Shown piece after piece: positions 1 to 8,555 of a DNA stretch of 64,000 nt. Where the stretch lies: the NCBI RefSeq assembly GCF_000741695.1, contig NZ_JGZK01000003.1:124001-188000 (forward strand). Reading direction: 5' to 3'. The notes under the pieces were generated by a model. The model searched no databases and was not told the origin of the DNA. It was given only the letters and a program-made list of their open reading frames with translations. A program made the translations under genes and the position numbers. Positions within the stretch are counted from its first letter, which is position 1. Each line of letters opens with the position of its first letter. The stretch is from Bifidobacterium reuteri DSM 23975 (lineage in GTDB: Bacteria; Actinomycetota; Actinomycetes; Actinomycetales; Bifidobacteriaceae).

Positions 1-113
1 TGGAAGACTAGACTGAAAATGCAATTGTGGCGCACAAAGCTGGTGAACCGGCACATCCGACTCGCCAGCTTTACCCCTGCGGCCGTAATACGTCCATGAC
101 ATGAGGTGAGACA

Positions 114-860
114 ATGCGTCTTCGGTTCACTAGCAATCTCGCGGCTTCCCCGGCGGAGGACAACCGGCTGTTCGTGATGTTCCACGGATACGGGAACGAC
201 GAAAGTGAAATGGTCCGCATCCTCGATGCGGTGTATGCGCATGATGCACAAGATGCACAGGATGCACACGGTGCGCAAGGCGCGCGTTCCTGTGCGGAAG
301 CGCATGGAATCGCATCCATTGCGTCGCAGCCGCTCACAGCTGGAGTGGCACCAGAATCGGTCTCTATGCCGCTTGGCACCGAGCCGAGTTATCTCTCGTT
401 CCGCGGCACCTACTCCAGACCCTATATGGGCGGGAATTACTGGTATCCGGATGGTTGCGGCGTCGAGGAGCGTCAGCGCGAATGCGCGGCCGTAGGCGAG
501 GCAGTGACGCAACTGCTCAGCGCTCCCCTGTTCCAGCACCGGCGCATCATTCTTGTGGGATTCTCGCAGGGCGGGTACCTCTCATACCGACTGGTCAAGG
601 CGTATCCGCGACTGTTCAACACGGCCATTCTGCTCAGCCCGTCGTTCAAAGGCGAAGAGGGGTCGACACTTGAATCGTCAACGCGATTCTTCCTTGCATA
701 CGGGGCCAACGATCATACGATTCCCTCGGACGATCAGCGCAATGCGCGTGCCGTGCTGGAGAATGCCGGTCATCTGACCTCTCGGACATATCCCGGCATG
801 GGGCATGCCATCTGCGATGAGGAAATCAGCGACATCCGCGGGTTTTTGAACGTCCTCTGA
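114..860 (+). CDS. Alpha/beta hydrolase, phospholipase/carboxylesterase type
   Basis: A 248-residue cytoplasmic esterase of the alpha/beta hydrolase fold. The nucleophile elbow GFSQGG places Ser151, and the likely partners are Asp200 (in YGANDHT) and His231 (in GMGHAI), spaced as in the phospholipase/carboxylesterase (LysoPL) family. HGYGNDE near residue 24 is the oxyanion-hole strand. Length is normal for the family apart from an insertion at about residues 44-58, where a 9-nt tandem repeat encodes an Ala-Asp/Gln-rich stretch. Translation starts at an ATG preceded by AGGTGAG. The natural substrate cannot be told from sequence. No partner gene is adjacent. Confidence 0.85.
   Translation: MRLRFTSNLAASPAEDNRLFVMFHGYGNDESEMVRILDAVYAHDAQDAQDAHGAQGARSCAEAHGIASIASQPLTAGVAPESVSMPLGTEPSYLSFRGTYSRPYMGGNYWYPDGCGVEERQRECAAVGEAVTQLLSAPLFQHRRIILVGFSQGGYLSYRLVKAYPRLFNTAILLSPSFKGEEGSTLESSTRFFLAYGANDHTIPSDDQRNARAVLENAGHLTSRTYPGMGHAICDEEISDIRGFLNVL
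243..287 (+). repeat. 9-nt coding tandem repeat (5 units)
   Basis: Five consecutive 9-nt units starting gatgcacaa, gatgcacag, gatgcacac, then two degenerate units. They lie in frame in the esterase gene and encode an Asp-Ala-Gln/His-type tripeptide repeat. Unit loss or gain would keep the frame, so length may vary between strains. Confidence 0.75.
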
Positions 861-883
861 CCGTATTGATGTTCTCTGAACGC

Positions 884-946
884 CTATCTCGCTTGAGTGA
901 GGTACATTTCCGGTTTTGCCGTAAGTACCTCATTCAAGCGAGATAG
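884..946. other. Long inverted repeat between esterase and AKR genes
   Basis: The arms at 884-905 and 925-946 are complementary over 22 bases with one mismatch, around a 19-base loop. There is no T-tract next to either arm, so this is a strong hairpin that could terminate or protect the esterase mRNA but is not a classical terminator. The rest of the 860-1135 gap shows nothing recognisable. Confidence 0.7.
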
Positions 947-1135
947 CCCCCAAGATAATCCATTTTCAGCACTTCGATCACGGCCGGCACTCAACTCTGG
1001 CTCGGTGGTTTTACTCACACGCCCGTCACCTCTTTCGGAGAGACGAAACCCTATAGCGAGAGGGTACAGTAAGCATGGAAAGAAATAAGAGCCCAATGGC
1101 CTCATGGCATAGGGCAGAACAGCAAAGGAGCGATG

Positions 1136-1990
1136 ATGACGCTGATGGAACCGCCGGCAATCCCCACGCGCAAGGCGCATGACGGGCTGGAGCTGCCGTC
1201 CATAGGATTCGGCACATACAAGGTGAACGGCTTCGCGGGCGTCGAGGCCATCAAGTCGGCGCTGGAAGTGGGCTACAGGCTCATTGATTCCGCATTCAAC
1301 TACGAGAACGAAGGCGTGGTCGGCAAGGCGATCCGCGAGTCGGAGGTGCCTCGCGAGGACATCATCGTGGCCTCGAAACTGCCGGGCCGCCATCACCAAT
1401 ACGATCAGGCACGCGCCACCATCGAAGAGTCGGTGGCCCGCATGGGTCTCGACTACATCGACCTGTATCTGATTCATTGGCCGAACCCCTCGCAAGGTCA
1501 GTTCGTGGAGGCGTGGCAGGCGCTGGTCGACGCGCAACAGCAGGGCATCGTGAAGCATATCGGCGTGAGCAACTTCCTGCCCGGCCACATCGACCTGCTC
1601 ATCCGCGCCACCGGAGTGACGCCGGCCGTGAACCAAGTGGAGCTGCATCCGTTCTTCCAGCAGAACGAGCAACGTGCCTATGATGACGCGCACGGCATCA
1701 TCACCGAGGCGTGGAGCCCGCTCGGACGCGCCAACCAGATGCTCAAGGACCCGACCATCGTGCGCATCGCCGAGAAGCACGGCGTCTCCCCCGTGGCCGC
1801 CATCCTGCGCTGGCATCTGCAACTGGGCGACGTGGCGATTCCGAAGTCCATGCACCGCGAGCGCCAGCGCGCCAACCTCGACCTGACCGGTTTCGCGCTC
1901 GATGAGCAAGATATGCGGGACATCGCCGCCATGGATAACCCGGAGGGCTACACCTTCGGCCAGGACCCTCACTGGCACGAGGAGGACTAA
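1136..1990 (+). CDS. Aldo/keto reductase
   Basis: An NADPH-dependent carbonyl reductase of the AKR superfamily, close in form to 2,5-diketo-D-gluconate reductases (AKR5). The catalytic tetrad is visible: Asp in LIDSAF, Tyr in FNYENE, Lys in VASKLP and His in LIHWPNP. IPKSMHRER near the end is the cofactor 2'-phosphate-binding segment. Length (284 residues) is typical. Two ATGs stand in tandem at 1133 and 1136; the second has the better spacing (5 bases) from AAAGGAG at 1124-1130. The gene appears monocistronic. The physiological substrate is unknown. Confidence 0.9.
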   Translation: MTLMEPPAIPTRKAHDGLELPSIGFGTYKVNGFAGVEAIKSALEVGYRLIDSAFNYENEGVVGKAIRESEVPREDIIVASKLPGRHHQYDQARATIEESVARMGLDYIDLYLIHWPNPSQGQFVEAWQALVDAQQQGIVKHIGVSNFLPGHIDLLIRATGVTPAVNQVELHPFFQQNEQRAYDDAHGIITEAWSPLGRANQMLKDPTIVRIAEKHGVSPVAAILRWHLQLGDVAIPKSMHRERQRANLDLTGFALDEQDMRDIAAMDNPEGYTFGQDPHWHEED

Positions 1991-2031
1991 GGCAGCGGTT
2001 CGGTGTGGTCGGCTCGCAATGGAATCAGACG

Positions 2032-2153
2032 CCAGTATCCCGCGTCATTAATTCGCTGTTTATAATTCTGGCTCCCCTTGTCAGGGGAGCTGGCCCGCGA
2101 AGCGGGACTGAGGGGTAGTGAATTAATCAACGAACTTCTGGCGCAAGATACTG
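2032..2153. mobile_element. MITE-like element, copy A
   Basis: A 122-bp non-coding element. Its ends are imperfect inverted repeats: CCAGTATCCCGCGTCA on the left, and CAGTATCTTGCGCCA read inward from the right. The core is a palindrome-rich segment (GGCTCCCCTTGTCAGGGGAGC, then CCCGCGAAGCGGG, then CTGAGGGGTAG). A second copy lies inverted at 9272-9394 with near-identical core and left end. No ORF lies inside. The layout fits a non-autonomous miniature element; no parent transposase is present in the window. Confidence 0.7.
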
Positions 2154-2262
2154 TCCCGTCACTGACTGCCCCGTCACTGACCGGCCGGCGTCCGACGAAT
2201 ATGGGTCACATCGTCGGAAGTACCAGTACCTAAGAAACATGCTATGTTCCATGCCGGAGCCG

Positions 2263-2499
2263 TCAAGCCCCCTGTCGGCTGATGCCGCCCTTGTGCCCCG
2301 TGGCCTTGAATGGCTGTGCGTGGCGCTTTGATGGTTGCGAAGCGCCACGCACAGTTGCTTTGCCCACTGTTGTCTGCTCGCCCAAAATATGGCTCTCCCC
2401 GCTATGCACGCCTTTGACCGAAATGTTCTTGGCCCGCAGAGCCTTCAGCCACCGCTCATCCATAGCGTGTCTTCTATTGTCATTCATGAGCATCCTCAT
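2263..2499 (-). CDS. Hypothetical 78-residue protein coupled to the nitrilase gene
   Basis: A short basic ORF whose ATG overlaps the nitrilase stop codon (ATGA), the usual sign of translational coupling. The protein is hydrophilic, rich in Lys/Arg/Gly/Ser, has no membrane segment and matches no family I recognise. It may be spurious: no Shine-Dalgarno of its own is clear and the composition is not strongly protein-like. The remainder of the 1991-2495 gap holds MITE copy A and nothing else recognisable. Confidence 0.3.
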   Translation of the reverse strand: MRMLMNDNRRHAMDERWLKALRAKNISVKGVHSGESHILGEQTTVGKATVRGASQPSKRHAQPFKATGHKGGISRQGA

Positions 2500-3377
2500 C
2501 TCAGCTTCGGGTCGGCGAACCGCCGATTCTTCAGTACCGGCAATATCTCGCGTACTCGTTCAAGTCGATTCCGGTCCAAAACAGCGTTGATCAGGCCAGA
2601 TTGTGTATCGTCCGCTTCAGCCATGGTCTCGCCCATGGGATCGATGATGCGACTGCATCCGATGTTGCGCTTGCTGACCTCACTGCACGCCAGCACATAA
2701 CAGGTGTTTTCCACGGCTCGGGCCGCCGTCAGCAGTCGCCAGTGCCGTTCTTTGGAATCGCCCCGTACCCACGCCGCGCTCACCACTATCGCATCGGCAC
2801 CACGCACTGCCAATGATCGAGCAACCTCCGGGAACCGCACATCGTAGCAGGTCATCACACCGATCTTCCACCCATCAATATCCACGATGGGAGGCAATTG
2901 TGTACCGGGACTAACCACGTCGGATTCCTTCGCGGCAAACGCATCATACAAGTGGAGTTTCCGGTAGTCCGCGATAATGTCGCCTTCGCGAACCACCAGA
3001 AAGGCGTTGGAAACGCGATTGTCCGGCTGACTATCCCGATGATCGTCGGGGCGATCCTCATCTCCTCGCATATTTCGCGCATCCGGCACGACGTGGACCG
3101 TCCCCATCAACGTGATGTGGCGATTGGCGCTGATCCGCCGCAACCCCGTGACGAACGGGCCGGCGATGGACTGCGCATGGGCGGCGGCGAACGCATCATC
3201 ATCACCGTCACGCGCGATAAGGCCCTCGGGCAGCACCAGCAGTTTCGCGGCGTCCTGCGCCGCATCCCGCGCGAACGCATCGATCAATTTCAGATTGCGT
3301 TCCGGCTCCCGCGCAACAGTAAACTGTGCGACTGCCACCTTCAACCGGTCATCGTACGATGCGTAAATCATGCCCAT
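2496..3377 (-). CDS. Carbon-nitrogen hydrolase (nitrilase superfamily)
   Basis: An amidase/omega-amidase-like enzyme that hydrolyses a small C-N bond. The Glu-Lys-Cys triad is present: Glu51 in LVLPEGL, Lys140 in DYRKLHLYD and Cys177 in MTCYDVRFPE. The order and spacing fit the Nit2/deaminated-glutathione amidase group. An acidic, low-complexity insertion lies at about residues 104-120. The start has only a weak ribosome site. The gene lies 48 bases downstream of the HAD phosphatase on the same strand and may be cotranscribed with it and the ABC ATPase. The exact substrate is not determinable. Confidence 0.88.
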   Translation of the reverse strand: MGMIYASYDDRLKVAVAQFTVAREPERNLKLIDAFARDAAQDAAKLLVLPEGLIARDGDDDAFAAAHAQSIAGPFVTGLRRISANRHITLMGTVHVVPDARNMRGDEDRPDDHRDSQPDNRVSNAFLVVREGDIIADYRKLHLYDAFAAKESDVVSPGTQLPPIVDIDGWKIGVMTCYDVRFPEVARSLAVRGADAIVVSAAWVRGDSKERHWRLLTAARAVENTCYVLACSEVSKRNIGCSRIIDPMGETMAEADDTQSGLINAVLDRNRLERVREILPVLKNRRFADPKLR

Positions 3378-3425
3378 ACTCGCGTCCCGCCAGTCTCACG
3401 ACGACTCCACTCCCGACAATCGTTC

Positions 3426-4268
3426 TCAAACCAATCCAAGCACCCGAAACGCGTTGGCGATGCCGTTGTCGTGGATGTCGGTGGTCTGGATGGTGCAGAA
3501 TTTCTCGATGCCGTGGATGGCGTTGCCCATGGCCACGGACGTGCCGGCGGCCTTGAGCATGGCCGTGTCGTTGTCCGAGTCGCCAACGGCAATCGTGTCT
3601 GCGATCGCGTAGCCGAGCGCCTCCGCCACGTCGCGCAGAGCGGTACCTTTGTCGATGCCGTTGATCAGCAACTCGCCGTTGTTGGGCGAGATCTTGTCGT
3701 ACGAGCCGTGCACGGTCTCGAACCATGGGGACAGGTCACGCTTGGTCTGTTCAAACGTCACGTCCGGATTCGGGCCGGTGAAGTAGGAGCCTTTGCTGAC
3801 TTTGATGGTCTCGCCCAGCGTCGAGCCGAACGGCACCTCCACTTCGTCGATGAGATGCCAGAACCGGGCGAACTCGCCCCGGTTGAACGCCTTGCCTTTC
3901 GACTCCAAGTGACGGCGATAGCCTTCGGAGATGTACATGCCGTCCGCGCCCTGCCACTGGTAGCTTTCGATGTGATGCAGTCTGAAGTATTCCATGGCGG
4001 CGTCCACAGCGGCTGCCGGCACGAGATGCTGGAACAGCAGCCGGTCCCCCACGTTCGCCTGCGCGCCGGCCACGGAGACCACGCCGTCGAAACCGAGGTC
4101 GAGGATGCTGCGTTCGATTTTCGGCATGGACCGCCCGGTGCAGATGAACAGCTTATGCCCGTTTCGCTGGGCTTCGGCACACGCCTCACGCGCCGAGTCG
4201 GGCACCACATGGTTCTCATCCGCCAATGTGCCGTCGATATCGAGAAAAACCAGTTTGCCTGTCTTCAT
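3426..4268 (-). CDS. HAD-superfamily hydrolase, Cof type
   Basis: A 280-residue phosphatase of the Cof/YbiV-type HAD group, acting on sugar phosphates or other small phosphoesters in the cytoplasm. Motif I is FLDIDGTLAD at the N-terminus (Asp nucleophile and acid/base Asp), motif II is FICTGRS, the motif III lysine is in NGIDKGTAL, and motif IV is VGDSDND. The central insertion between motifs II and III is the C2-type cap. AAGGAAG precedes the ATG. Twelve bases separate it from the upstream ABC ATPase gene, so the two are probably in one operon. Substrate unknown. Confidence 0.9.
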   Translation of the reverse strand: MKTGKLVFLDIDGTLADENHVVPDSAREACAEAQRNGHKLFICTGRSMPKIERSILDLGFDGVVSVAGAQANVGDRLLFQHLVPAAAVDAAMEYFRLHHIESYQWQGADGMYISEGYRRHLESKGKAFNRGEFARFWHLIDEVEVPFGSTLGETIKVSKGSYFTGPNPDVTFEQTKRDLSPWFETVHGSYDKISPNNGELLINGIDKGTALRDVAEALGYAIADTIAVGDSDNDTAMLKAAGTSVAMGNAIHGIEKFCTIQTTDIHDNGIANAFRVLGLV

Positions 4269-4280
4269 CAGTTACTTCCT

Positions 4281-5132
4281 TCACACTGCATACGCGGACC
4301 AGCGGCCGTGGCTGTGCTCGACCTCGATCGGCATGCCGAACAGGTCCGAAAGGCGCTCGTCGGTCAGGCCATCCTCGAGCACGCCGGAGTAGACGATGGT
4401 GCCGGCACCGGGGTTGCCCATCGCGTCGATGCCATCGGCGGTGGCGTCCTCGGCGGAGACCGGTTTGCGCCCCATGATGGCGATGTGGTCGAATCCGGCC
4501 GGAATCTCCTCGAGCCGATGGGTCACGAGCACCACCGCGCGGTCGGAACTCTCCTCGCCGATGCGGCTCAGGGTGCGCATCACCTGCTCACGGCCACCCA
4601 GATCGAGTCCGGTGGTCGGTTCGTCCATGATGAGCAGTTCCGGGTCGCCCATCAGCGCTCGGGCGATAAGCACGCGGGTGCGCTCGCCTTCCGAAAGGCG
4701 CCACATCTGCTTGCCTTCGAGATAGCTCACGCGGAAATCACGCAGCAGTTGACGCGCACGTTCGTATTCCGAATCCGTGTATGTGTCCTGCCAGCGTCCG
4801 GTCACTGCGGTGAGCCCGGTAACCACGGCGTCCAATGGATCCTCGAAATCAGGGAACTGACGCCCCAAGTCGGCGGATGCGAGGCCGATGCGCGTGCGCA
4901 ACTTGAACACGTCGTATTTGCCGAGCTGGTGGCCAAGGATGAACACGCGGCCTTCGGATGGGAACGTGCGGGTGGCGAGCATGCCGACCGCCGTGGATTT
5001 GCCGATGCCATTCGGGCCGAACAGCACCCATCGCTCCCCCGCATGGATGGTGAGGTTCACGTCGGTGATGATGACACGGCGGTTGCGACGGAATTCGACA
5101 TTCTCCAGTCTGAGGACTTCGGCTGAGCTCAC
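4281..5132 (-). CDS. ABC transporter ATP-binding protein without a permease partner
   Basis: A single nucleotide-binding domain: Walker A GPNGIGKST, signature LSEGERTR, Walker B LLIMDEPTTGLD and H-loop VTHRLEE. After the core there is about 60 residues of extra C-terminal sequence. It starts at GTG with AAAGG upstream. No membrane component lies beside it; the next genes are a HAD phosphatase and a nitrilase. It could pair with a distant permease or act as a soluble ABC protein, so transport substrate and direction are undetermined. Confidence 0.88.
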   Translation of the reverse strand: MSSAEVLRLENVEFRRNRRVIITDVNLTIHAGERWVLFGPNGIGKSTAVGMLATRTFPSEGRVFILGHQLGKYDVFKLRTRIGLASADLGRQFPDFEDPLDAVVTGLTAVTGRWQDTYTDSEYERARQLLRDFRVSYLEGKQMWRLSEGERTRVLIARALMGDPELLIMDEPTTGLDLGGREQVMRTLSRIGEESSDRAVVLVTHRLEEIPAGFDHIAIMGRKPVSAEDATADGIDAMGNPGAGTIVYSGVLEDGLTDERLSDLFGMPIEVEHSHGRWSAYAV

Positions 5133-5251
5133 GGTGATGCCTTTGCTGTTCGATGGTGGCTATTGATGATGGGCGATTATAGTAGCGCATGACTGGCTGC
5201 GCATGGCCTGGTTCGCATGCGAAAGGGAGAGACCATGAGAGGATTCGTCTT

Positions 5252-5308
5252 GTTGGTCTCTCCCTCCGTCACGCTTCGCGTGACACCTCCCTCATCAGAG
5301 GGAGGCTG
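5252..5308. repeat. Palindromic intergenic repeat, divergent member
   Basis: Short nested inverted repeats between the ABC ATPase and glycogen synthase genes: CTCCCTC...GAGGGAG enclosing GTCACGCTTCGCGTGAC. The architecture (outer C/T-rich arm, inner hairpin around TTCG) matches the palindromic family seen at 2066, 9308, 26675, 27598 and 27667, but the bases are more divergent. Confidence 0.5.
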
Positions 5309-5325
5309 GCGCGGGGTGCGGGAAA

Positions 5326-6573
5326 CTACTTGCGTTCGTCGAGCACGGACTGGTAGACCTTGACGGTCTCGTCGGCGACGGACTCCCAGCTGAACACGTC
5401 ACGGGCGCGCTCGTAGCCGGCCTTGCCCATCTTCTCGCGCAGTTCGGGGTCGGCCATGATTCTGTTGATAGCGTCGGCCATGTCGTGCACGAACTTGTCC
5501 GGGTCGGTGGGGGTGCCGGTGCCGTCGTGCAGCTGGTCGATCGGCACCAGGAAGCCGGTCTCGCCGTCCACGACGACCTCGGGGATGCCGCCGGTGGCGG
5601 AGGCGACCACAGGCAGGCCGCAGGCCATGGCCTCGAGGTTCACGATGCCGAGCGGCTCATAGATGGACGGGCAGATGAAGGCGTCGCAGCCGTGCTCCAG
5701 GGCGCTCAGCTCCTTCTTCGGCAGCATCTCCTCGATCCAGATGATGTTGCCGCGCTCCTTGTCGAGCTGGGCGAAGGAGTTCTTGACCTCCTCCATGATC
5801 TCCGGGGTGTCGGGCGCACCGGCGCACAGCACCACCTGTACATCCTTGTTGACGAAGTGCAGCGCCTTCAGCAGGTACGGCAGGCCCTTCTGGCGGGTGA
5901 TGCGGCCCACGAACAGGAGCGTCGGCTTGCTGCGGTCGATGTGGTAGCGGTCGAACACGCCCCATGCCGGGTCATCCTCGGCCGGAGTGGCGAATTCGGA
6001 CATCGTGATGCCGTTGTACACCACGACCACCTTGTCGGGGTCGAGGTTCGGGTAAGCGGCGAGGATGTCCTTGCGCATGCCGCCGGAGACGGCGATCACG
6101 CGGTCGGCATGCTCGTAGGCGTCCTTCTCGGCCCAGGAGCTCAGGTTGTAGCCGCCACCGAGCTGCTCGCGTTTCCACGGGCGGAACGGCTCAAGCGAAT
6201 GCGCGGTGATGACCAGCGGCGTGCCGTGCAGCATCTTGGCAAGGTATCCGGCGAGGCATGCGTACCAGGTGTGGGCGTGGATGATGTCCGCGTCCACATC
6301 GTTGGCGATCTGCAGATCCACACCGAAGGTCTTCAGAGCGGGATTGGCTTCGGACAGTTGTTCAGGCACGTCGTATCCGACGACCTTAAGGCTGCCCTTG
6401 GCTGCGTCGGCGTTGGGGATCGCAGGAACATCAGCCTCAGTGCGCTTGCCATCGAACGCACGTACGGTCACATCGATGCGCTCGGCCAGCGCCTTCGAAA
6501 GCTCCTCAGCGTGTACGCCTGCGCCGCCATAGACGTGCGGCGGGTACTCACGGGTAAGAATGTCGACCTTCAT
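5326..6573 (-). CDS. glgA: Glycogen synthase, actinobacterial GT4 type
   Basis: A GT4-family glycosyltransferase that extends alpha-1,4-glucan from a nucleotide-glucose donor, acting in storage glycogen synthesis in the cytoplasm. The N-terminus carries the glycine-rich acceptor loop (YGGAGVHAE, residues 15-23). The C-terminal Rossmann domain has FVGRITRQKG and the EX7E donor-binding motif in EPLGIVNLEAMACG. The length of 415 residues matches the actinobacterial GlgA/GlgM group rather than the ~480-residue GT5 enzymes. AAGGAGAGG lies ahead of the ATG. In actinobacteria this group may also make maltose 1-phosphate, which sequence alone cannot exclude. Confidence 0.88.
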   Translation of the reverse strand: MKVDILTREYPPHVYGGAGVHAEELSKALAERIDVTVRAFDGKRTEADVPAIPNADAAKGSLKVVGYDVPEQLSEANPALKTFGVDLQIANDVDADIIHAHTWYACLAGYLAKMLHGTPLVITAHSLEPFRPWKREQLGGGYNLSSWAEKDAYEHADRVIAVSGGMRKDILAAYPNLDPDKVVVVYNGITMSEFATPAEDDPAWGVFDRYHIDRSKPTLLFVGRITRQKGLPYLLKALHFVNKDVQVVLCAGAPDTPEIMEEVKNSFAQLDKERGNIIWIEEMLPKKELSALEHGCDAFICPSIYEPLGIVNLEAMACGLPVVASATGGIPEVVVDGETGFLVPIDQLHDGTGTPTDPDKFVHDMADAINRIMADPELREKMGKAGYERARDVFSWESVADETVKVYQSVLDERK

Positions 6574-6751
6574 TGGATGCCTCTCCTTCTTGTCATCAGA
6601 ACACTGGAAGCAAGTTCTACTTTAAGGCACCTTGACGCTGAAAATGCGCAGGCCGCCACGCATGTTTACCAACGCGATACTGGACGTTGCACACTAACGC
6701 TGTCTAGACTGGAGTTGTGCATGGCAATGCTCAATGAGGAGGGGAGAATCG

Positions 6752-8293
6752 ATGACCGGACAACAGCCTCAGGAACCGTACAACCAAACCAACCGCAATC
6801 CACAATCGAATCGGCCGCGCAGTATCCCATACGGTCAGGCGCCTCAGGCGCATATACCCACGCAAGGCAGCCAATATCTGCCGAATCAACCATATAAGCC
6901 TCAGCCTCAGCCTCAGCCTCAGCCGGGCCAGCCGACTCAGCCCAGCCAGCTCGACAATCAGGCATATCTTGGGAGCAACAATCCGCAACAACCCCGACCT
7001 GCAGTACCCGGGCAGGCTCCTTTTGCACCGCAGCAGCCCTATGTTCAACGGCCCAATCCTTACTCCCAACCTGCCGCGCCGGCTCAGGCAAAGCCATACG
7101 CCTCCCCTGGTGCAGGTCAGCAAATCCCGTATTATTCCATGCCGCCGAAGACGAAGAAGCGCGGCCTGAGCGGCGGAGGCGTCGCGGCCATTGTGATTGC
7201 GGTGATTCTGGTGCCGATCCTGCTATTCGCCGCCATTATGGCTGGTTTTGCCGCAATGGCGAACAAGGCCGTCAATGACGCGATGCAGCAGGCGCAAAAC
7301 GAGGTGGAAACGCCTGAAAAGGACGAATCCCAGTCCCAGACTCAGTCTCAGCCTGAAATCGAGTACATCACGATGAAGGACCGTCCCTCCTATAAGGGAA
7401 CGTACGATTATGTGAACGGCAAATACGAGCAATACAGTCAGGAAGCGTTGGCCGACACTCAGGGGTTCATGGACAAATACCGCATCCCCGTCACCGATGA
7501 CGGCAACAAATACGTCACCGATTTCATCGCGGTATTGGGCAAGTACGCAACCGATCTGAAGAAGATGGGAGACACCGTCGGCGTCAACGCCAGCGAGATG
7601 GACGATGTCATCGCATCCTATCGTACCAATACGGATACCGTGGAGGGGCACTTCCTCAAAGGCGAGCCTCTTGATGTACAGGTGACCTTGCAGGGAAGTA
7701 ACGGGGAGACCTACACCGTGGACGGCCAGAATTCGGTGGATCTCAAGCCGCTGTGGGCCGATCTGGAGCCGAAGGTCGCTGCCGCCTCGAACGATATGGG
7801 ATCGAATTACGCGGAAAGCGCCCAGAAAATCGTGGAGCTCGCCGGATTGCAGATCAACTGGAATCTTGAATCGGCCTACCAGTACTGCACCAAATCAGCG
7901 GAGAATAGCCCCGACATGAAGACGCTCAACGACAATGAGACATTTGGCTTCTATTGCCCGGTGACGCCGAACGTGATCTACGCGAATCAGCAGGTCAACG
8001 GCTGGGATTCCATATACGCCCCCTCCGCCGGAATACGTCACGAGATAGCCCACCATGCCATCCACATGTACTGCGGCACCATCCAGCCTCCGGTCGTCAT
8101 ACAGAACGGCGTGAACCGCTTCGAGGGCGTGACCAACAGCTACGCAGTCAAGTATCTGGGAGCGGATGCCAATCTGCTCAGCCAAAGCGCCCAGCAGGCG
8201 GCCGCCAACAATCACCGGCAGTACCTGATGGACGATTTCACGGATAAGGCCGCCGAGGCGATTCATCGGGGCGAATGCGAGGCGATTCAGTAA
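6752..8293 (+). CDS. Membrane-anchored protein with HExxH metallopeptidase-like motif
   Basis: A 513-residue protein. Residues 1-130 form a Gln/Pro-rich, disordered cytoplasmic region including a Gln-Pro repeat. It is followed by a basic KTKKRG stop and one transmembrane helix at about 138-165, then an acidic Gln/Glu linker and an extracellular domain. That domain carries HEIAHH (His430, Glu431, His434), with Glu in RFEGVTNSYAVKYLGA about 29 residues later as a possible third zinc ligand, a gluzincin-like layout. The ATG at 6752 is chosen because GAGGAGGGGAG (6736-6746) precedes it; an in-frame ATG at 6734 would lie before that site. Family not recognised; protease activity is an inference. 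Confidence 0.8.
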   Translation: MTGQQPQEPYNQTNRNPQSNRPRSIPYGQAPQAHIPTQGSQYLPNQPYKPQPQPQPQPGQPTQPSQLDNQAYLGSNNPQQPRPAVPGQAPFAPQQPYVQRPNPYSQPAAPAQAKPYASPGAGQQIPYYSMPPKTKKRGLSGGGVAAIVIAVILVPILLFAAIMAGFAAMANKAVNDAMQQAQNEVETPEKDESQSQTQSQPEIEYITMKDRPSYKGTYDYVNGKYEQYSQEALADTQGFMDKYRIPVTDDGNKYVTDFIAVLGKYATDLKKMGDTVGVNASEMDDVIASYRTNTDTVEGHFLKGEPLDVQVTLQGSNGETYTVDGQNSVDLKPLWADLEPKVAAASNDMGSNYAESAQKIVELAGLQINWNLESAYQYCTKSAENSPDMKTLNDNETFGFYCPVTPNVIYANQQVNGWDSIYAPSAGIRHEIAHHAIHMYCGTIQPPVVIQNGVNRFEGVTNSYAVKYLGADANLLSQSAQQAAANNHRQYLMDDFTDKAAEAIHRGECEAIQ

Positions 8294-8347
8294 GGCGGAC
8301 GGCAGAGAATCAGCTGAAACAGCACTGGAACCATCGTAAACACCAGC

Positions 8348-8460
8348 GAACGGGCTGTATGTTTGCGTACCAACCAAGGTACCGCGTACATACAGCCCGT
8401 TCTGGCGTCTGAATCGGCTGTATGTACGCGGCATGGTCGTTCACACGCGAACATACAGCC
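8348..8460. repeat. Two tandem hairpins sharing a GGCTGTATGT stem
   Basis: The first hairpin (8348-8402) pairs GAACGGGCTGTATG... with ...CATACAGCCCGTTC around CAACCAA. The second (8416-8460) pairs GGCTGTATGTACGCG with CGCGAACATACAGCC. Both use the same outer stem, so they look like a duplicated unit. They lie between convergent genes and may form a bidirectional terminator. The right arm of the first can also pair with the left arm of the second. Confidence 0.7.
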
Positions 8461-8555
8461 GTCACCGGCAACGAATCGGCACCAACCGACTGCGTCTGGC
8501 TGTACTTCGACCGGATCCGAACGACTTCAACCGAATCCGACCGTCAGCACACGGT

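Noticed and set aside
1..99. Open frame at the window start ending at a TGA, perhaps the tail of an upstream gene
   Set aside because: Only about 32 codons, no recognisable family; cannot be separated from chance.
2898..5126. 742-codon open frame on the plus strand
   Set aside because: It is antisense to three well-supported genes (nitrilase, HAD, ABC ATPase); high GC makes long shadow frames and the product matches nothing.
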